NCBI GenBank assembly: GCA_034638255.1
Contig: JAWPGT010000010.1
Coordinates: forward strand, 372,001-436,000
Reading direction: 5' to 3'
DNA length: 64,000 nt
Source: Coprinus comatus
Lineage: Eukaryota; Basidiomycota; Agaricomycetes; Agaricales; Agaricaceae
Positions 58,527 through 64,000 of this stretch are shown one piece after another. How positions within the stretch are numbered: the first letter of the stretch is position 1; the number at the start of each line of letters is the position of its first letter. The notes beneath the pieces were generated by a model. That model saw only the letters and a list, made by a program, of their open reading frames with translations. It did not search any database and was not told where the DNA came from. The translations under genes and the position numbers were made by a program.

Positions 58527-61500
58527 ATGGACAACGAAATCGACCAGGTCCTACAAGCGATCGCTATCGCGTCCGACCCAACACAATCTACTCTTCATCA
58601 ACAAGCGCTACAATTTCTCTCAAATGTCCAACAAAATGCAAATGCCACTTGGCGTTTGGCTCTGTCACTGTTTGTAGACAGAAATTCGGATGGGACAAAA
58701 AAGTATCCGCCACAAGCAAGGTTTTGGTCCCTGCGTGTGCTGGATGAATTCCTCGAGGATAGGTGTGTGTTTTCTCCTTTTCTGCTGTGGAGTCTTCATT
58801 TCGAATTTCTTACATCGACTCATCACAAAAATGCATTTGTGTGCTCAGTCATTACCATCTTCCGGCTGCCATATCAATTGTTGCTCCCCGGTGTTCATAT
58901 TCTGACACTTTCCATTTACAGGTGCGGCCCGTTAGACGACGAATCCTTCGGGGTACTACAACAGGCCCTGCTTTCGTACATTCAAACAGAATATGTTGCT
59001 GGTTCTGCAGAAAGTGATGCAACATGTATGTTTCCAAATGTAGCCTTCCACATATCATCTCTTTGACCATTTACAGTCCTCAGAAATAAATTCTCTCATA
59101 CCCTCACTCTCCTATTCCTTTGCACGTATATCGATCAATGGCCCACTTTCTTCACCGACATTTTCTCTCTCATACGCTCTGCTTCCCCTTCAGCTGGCGG
59201 ATCCTCTTCACCAACCTCTGCATTCAATCAAAATGTTTCACTACTTTTCTTTCATATCGTAACCGAAATCTCAGGCGAGGTAGCGGATCAAATGATAAAG
59301 GCTGCAAGAGCGTTCAATACGACACGGCATCATCGAGATGGAAGGGTTCGGGATGCTGTACGAGACAGAGATGTTTCAAAAATCAACGAAGCTGTTCTAC
59401 TGATTATCGCGGATTCAAGAGAAAGAATGCTGGAGTTGAGAAAAAGTGGGGATGGGAATCCAGACGTGAAAAAAGATTTGAATGCAGCAGTTGAGATTGT
59501 GGATTGGGGTATCAGGACGTTTGGGTCCTACGTCAGTACGTCAGGTCCCTTATTTTAGCACCTTGCTGATGCACTGAACAAACTGTACAGGCTGGATTGA
59601 TATTAATTTGACTGTGACGCCCGACACTGTAAATTTATTGTTCGGCATGCTAGCTGACCCATCATTAGCCATTCGACTGGCCAGTTCTGTTGCGATTCTA
59701 CGCATCTTGTCGAAAGGTTTGAAAAGTCCAGAAGACAAATTGAGATTGATGGAGGTCCTTTCCCTCGGGGAAGTTATTGACGCATTGGAAGCGAAAACAC
59801 GGCGGCAGCAAATAGAGAGAGGAGATGATGTTGATGAAGGAGAGGAGTCATATCGAGAGGCGCTCGGAAAACTTCTGAATGTTTATGGTCTTGAACTTTC
59901 AAAACTTATAGAGGTATCGTAATTTATTCCCTTACGATAATGTCTCCGTTGTGCTCATTCGAATTAGGAGCCTGGATCACAAGAAGTACATACGCAAGCT
60001 ACTAATTACTTGCAACAAATCCTTCCCATTATGCTGCGCTTTTTGTCGGATGATTACGATGATACGTGCTCTACTGTCTTCCCATTCCTGCAAATTATCC
60101 TCTCGGTGGTAAGTTTCGTAATTATAATTTGTGTTTTCCACTAATGTACTACAGTACAAACGTGAACGAAGGACAACAACGGAACCCCTTAGTGAATCCC
60201 AACGATCCTTCCTGACGTCTCTCATGGAAGTCATTGTTAGGAAAATGAAGTGGGAAGAAACTTCAGATCCAGACGATTCAGATGACGATGAGGTTCTAGA
60301 ATTTGACAGGATGCGTGGGGTACGTTTTTGTTAGGTTTCAGACATATTTTCAACTTATAACCTGCTTAAAATGCAGGAACTACGAATATTCTTGGACTCG
60401 ATTCTCGCCATTGACCAGGACCTTGTTACTTCATCCGTCCACTCAGTGGCCATGAACACCATTTCTGCATACAGAAATGGTATTCAACTCTGTTGGAATG
60501 ATGCAGAACTGGGTATATATCTCGTCTACATCTTTGGTGAAATCAACAAAAGTGAGTTATTCCTTAGCCTATTATACGACATAGCAGCATATATTTACTT
60601 TCTCATAGGCGGAGGCAAAGGTCGTGCGGCATTTTGTCACGCACCGCCTGTCGACAGGAGCTCAAAACAAAAACGAAGCGTAGATTATTCAGAATTCCCG
60701 CTTACTTCTCATGGTGAAATGCTCCTCGCATTGGTTCAATCGGGGATTGCATCCTTCCCAGATAAAAATGTGGCTCTTCAATATTTTGAGACAGTCGCAA
60801 GATACACAGACTTTTTCAAGGTCAGAAAAGATTGTATTATACCTACTCTAGAAGCTATGGTGGATGCTCGGTGAGTAATATGTCTCGGAACTCCCAACGG
60901 TGAACTAACATTACCATTATCCAGAGGTTTACATAACGGCGACCACACTTTCCGCTCACGACTATACTATCTCTTCAATAAGTTTATCAAAGAAAATCGA
61001 CAGGAAATCCCTGCAGATCTCAGCGTTGGCATTCTAGAAAGCTTACGAGATCTCCTTCCCGTTGTCACAGAGATTCCAGAATTAGAAGAAGGAGAAACCG
61101 ATATATTAGGAGAAGCAGTAAAAGGAACAATATTCAACTCACAAATCTTCTTATTCGAAACTGCCGGAATCCTATGCTCTCTTAATTTCAAAACACCTGA
61201 ACGTCAAGCTAGTCTCTTACTATCACTTGTCAAACCCCTCATGGATGATTTATCAACCAATTTGCAGTTATATAGGGATAAACCGAATTTGGAGAATATT
61301 TTGCCAATTGTCAAGGTTCATCATGTTATAATGGCGCTGGGTAATATTGTCAAAGGGTTCCCTGATTATCCTGCGACGATACCAGAGAATTATATTATGC
61401 CACCGTTGGATGTGTTTGTAGAGGTTGCACAGGCGATTTTGGTTTGTTTGGAGTCTATGAACTTTTTCAAGGTCGTAAGGGAAGCTGTGAGTGACACTCC

Positions 61501-62560
61501 ATTAGACTCCGATTGTGATTTTTCTAATAAGAAAGATAGACAAGGTTCGCTTTTGCGCGGATTGTTGCAACTGCTGGACCTGCAGTAACCCGTCTCATTC
61601 CACCATTGATGGTAAACCTACTTGTACATTCTGATCCGTTGGAGTTGGCAGAATTTATGAACCTTATTGGTCTCATGATCTTCCGTTTGAATGTAAGTGA
61701 TTTCTTCAGCACAGTTAGTGTTGTGGGCAATTACTGAGTGTTCTTTTTTGTTTTTTTTTTTGTTTTTAGAAAGATTTCTTCGACGTTCTTGATCAGTTGA
61801 TTGGTCCTTTGAGTGTTCATATCACGAATATGTTATCACAACCTATCTCTGGAACAGACGACCACTACGCCATAGCGAGACGAAGAAAGCATATATTGCA
61901 CTTTTAAATAGCGTTATGTCTGCCAAGCTACAAGGCATATTCACTTCAGATAGTAAGGACTAAACGGTATTCCGAATATTGAATCTCTGCTCAACTGTTA
62001 ACAACAGGAAATTCAGCTGGCTTTGAACCTCTACTTGAAAGTATGGTGGGATTGGCCGAGGATGTTTCGGATCCAGTGAATCAAAGAGCAGCTCTTGCTT
62101 TTTTGAATAAATGTGTCAATTCTTGGGGTCGCCCTATTCTTGCAAATGTTCCTACAAATGAACAAGAAGGATTGCCTGGATTTGATAGGTTTATTTATGA
62201 ACGAATTATTCCACTTGCTTTTCGTGTTCCTTCGTTACCGAGTTTTAATATTAAAGATGGACAGGGATTGGTGGTATGTCTTATTCTTATTTTCAATATC
62301 TACCATTATTTGTCAACGTTTACTTTTATTATAGGCATTCCACGAAGTTTGCAATATTCTACAAACAATTCATCACAGTACGAGGTGAAGAAGCATATAC
62401 ATTCTTCGCAACCGTTTTCCTTCCTTCTCAAAATTGGCCACACGATACCGCTATGCAATTTTTAACGAAAATGCGACATACGGATCCAAAACCTTTCAGA
62501 AAATATTTTACAGAGTTGATTCAGACTTCACGTCGTAGTGTTACTAGTAATAGTACATAA
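58527..62560 (+). CDS. los1: Exportin-T (tRNA nuclear export receptor, Los1/Xpot)
   Basis: The ATG at 58527 gives MDNEIDQVLQAIAIASDPTQ, the importin-beta-like N-terminus, followed by TKKYPPQARFWSLRVLDEF. HEAT-type helical repeats follow across about 12 exons (NEAVLLIIADSRERMLELRK, EAVEIVDWGIRTFGSYV-like VDWGIRTFG, ATNYLQQILPIMLRFLSDDY, LVQSGIASFPDKNVALQYFE, TRFAFARIVATAGPAVTRLI, and ETKKAYIALLNSVMSAKLQG), ending FLPSQNWPHDTAMQFL. The order and length match exportin-T, which carries mature tRNA out of the nucleus with RanGTP. Two joints near the end do not keep frame: 61832-61880, unless a 44 nt intron removes a segment of this helical repeat, and about 62365-62385, where frame A (FHEVCNILQT) must change to frame B (RGEEAYTFF). 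These could be base errors or true lesions. Confidence 0.86.
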
Positions 62561-63424
62561 CACTTTCTAATATTTTCGTAACTTTATAACATGACTCTTT
62601 CTTACTCTTTCCTACTCTTTCTCTCTCCCTCGTTCTCTCGTTCTCAGTCTCAGTCTCTTTTACTTTTACTTGTTACAACATCTCCATTTTACTTGTTACC
62701 TACATCCCTTCCTGTTTCTGTTTCTGTTTCTGTTCCTATTCCTGTTTTGCATCACTTCATTTTGTTTTTGTTTTTGAATTTCTAATCCCCTCTGTGAATT
62801 GTTTTTGCCACTATAACCACCCCCCCAAATCCCTCTTCCCCCCCCACCTCTGTTTACATTGTTTTGTAGAGCATTATTATTTCAATAATCGCATAACATC
62901 TCGGGAATTTATGTTTATTAAAGCTACAGTTTCAACTTTTCTCATTAACAAAAAAAAGTACTTGATACATTATACATACATACATATGCGTTTTTGAAAA
63001 AATTTAGAGAGGTTTGTTTGTTTATTATTCCCAAGTTTGATGATAGAAATTCTTTAGGTTAATTATGAAGTGTGTGTCGAATTTGTAGGTTTATGGGTAT
63101 GCTTGGTCCTGGTTATTGATGGTTGCGAAAGATTACTTATGTCATCAGCCCTTTACATCACTATTCTATACTCTCTTGAAATATATTTATTCCACTTTTC
63201 TCCATCATAGAAAACAATATTCCTCCTCGCGTAATCATTGTCCCCTGCTAGTTGAAGCGGTTTGAGTCAGAAGAAACCCCAAAAAGGTGATATAATCCCC
63301 TATTTGATCTGGCTTAGTCATTCATCAAAATGATGTTAAGGGGAGGAGGATCGTGGTTGTAAGTCATTGACCACGACTTCTGTTTTTGGTTTATCTCTTC
63401 AGCTCTTTGTGACGAGGGGTACTT
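62561..63424. other. Intergenic: exportin-T 3' side and cullin promoter
   Basis: About 860 bp, T/C-rich at 62600-62800 with runs of CTGTTT and CTCAGT units, and a run of C at 62819-62845. No gene is supported. The ATG pair at 63330 opens only ten codons before a GT and has no clear link to the cullin exons. Confidence 0.42.
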
Positions 63425-64000
63425 ATGGCTACTGGTATGTGTTTCTGTGTGAAACTTTGCGTTATTGTGATATAAGGAATTGAAAGAACGTTTGTTTGTT
63501 TTCTTCTATCAATTAAGCTACTCGTAGACCTGGGCCGAAAAAGCAAACAATTGTGAGTTATGTTGTTTGGTATTTTGAAAGGTTTTCATAGGAGATCTAA
63601 TCATTGTTTTCAGCGACCACCAAAATCTGTGAGTATATTTCGTTCTTATGAGATCTATGTTTGTGTTTTTGACTGATGCATACGTTTATTCGTTATAGTA
63701 TGCATCACAGTTTTCTTTAGGAGATACATGGAACACACTTTCAAACAACATTCGAGAAATTCAACATCACAATGCACATAACTTATCATTTGAAGAAAAT
63801 CATCGGTTTGCTTATAACATGGTTCTTCATAAACAAGGAGAAATGTTGTATAGAGGATTGAAACAACTTGTTGAAGAACATTTGAATGAATTGGCTAATA
63901 CGCTTATTATTCCTGCGTTTCCTATGTCTTCAGGTTTGGAACAACAAACTCAGGAAGGAGAGGTTTTGTTAAAGGCTTTGAAGAAGGTTTGGGATGATCA
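63425..64000 (+). CDS. cul3: Cullin-3-type ubiquitin ligase scaffold, 5' part only
   Basis: The gene starts with three tiny exons: 63425-63434 (10 nt), 63518-63552 (35 nt) and 63614-63628 (15 nt). They join in phase to give MATATRRPGPKKQTIRPPKS. The fourth exon (from about 63700) continues YASQFSLGDTWNTLSNNIRE, then LSFEENHRFAYNMVLHKQGE, MLYRGLKQLVEEHLNEL and LLKALKKVWDD, and runs off the right edge. The YNMVLHK and GEMLYRGL words match the first cullin repeat of CUL3 rather than CUL1 or CUL4. CUL3 ligases use BTB proteins as substrate receptors. The first exon is short enough to be missed by gene finders. Confidence 0.85.

Overview
This is a stretch of a filamentous basidiomycete genome, most likely an agaricomycete. 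Genes are dense and cut by many 44-60 nt GT-AG introns, the bulk sequence is somewhat AT-rich, and the families include a DUF6534 membrane protein, F-box/leucine-rich proteins, a cytochrome b5-fused acyl-CoA dehydrogenase, GH79, a DM9 protein and PalA. There are no bacterial-type operons. I see no rRNA gene, no intact tRNA gene and no autonomous transposase. Exon models were made by hand from splice signals, reading-frame phase and family resemblance.

Layout. 1-8.1 kb: the 5' part of a cytochrome b5/acyl-CoA dehydrogenase gene (cut by the left edge), a secreted GH79 glucuronidase-like enzyme, an alpha-methylacyl-CoA racemase (AMACR) and a second, complete b5/acyl-CoA dehydrogenase; together they suggest a branched-chain fatty-acid oxidation neighbourhood. 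8.6-12.6 kb: the DNA-protein crosslink protease Wss1, divergent over 68 bp from the tRNA-splicing subunit Sen54. 12.9-15.2 kb: an unrecognised 719-residue protein with a perfect metzincin-type zinc motif. 16-24 kb: a cation/calcium exchanger, a DUF6534 membrane protein and a paraoxonase-like protein. 25-34 kb: an F-box protein, a GPI-anchored aspartic protease and a RasGAP. 34.1-38.3 kb: a 4.2 kb gene-poor stretch holding a 614 bp MITE-like element. 38.3-46 kb: a secreted M43 metalloprotease, a tiny unknown gene, the pH-signalling/ESCRT protein PalA and a lysine-rich DM9 protein. 46-53 kb: a decayed copy of the Wss1 3' end, a conserved unknown protein, an ER J-protein ending in RDEL and a small thaumatin-like protein. 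53-64 kb: a second F-box protein, an unknown membrane-anchored protein, exportin-T, and the start of a cullin-3 gene that leaves the window.

Working links. AMACR and the two b5-dehydrogenases fit one peroxisomal or mitochondrial pathway. Sen54 and exportin-T both act in tRNA maturation and export, and both show apparent reading-frame breaks here, which probably reflect sequence errors but need checking. The F-box proteins and cullin-3 belong to ubiquitin ligases, though to different classes. GH79, M43, the aspartic protease and the thaumatin-like protein form the secreted or cell-surface set.

The strongest candidates for something undescribed are the proline-rich HExxHxxGxxH protein at 12893-15162, the TA-flanked MITE with an internal tRNA-like segment at 35851-36464, and the displaced Wss1 relic near 46.1-46.6 kb.
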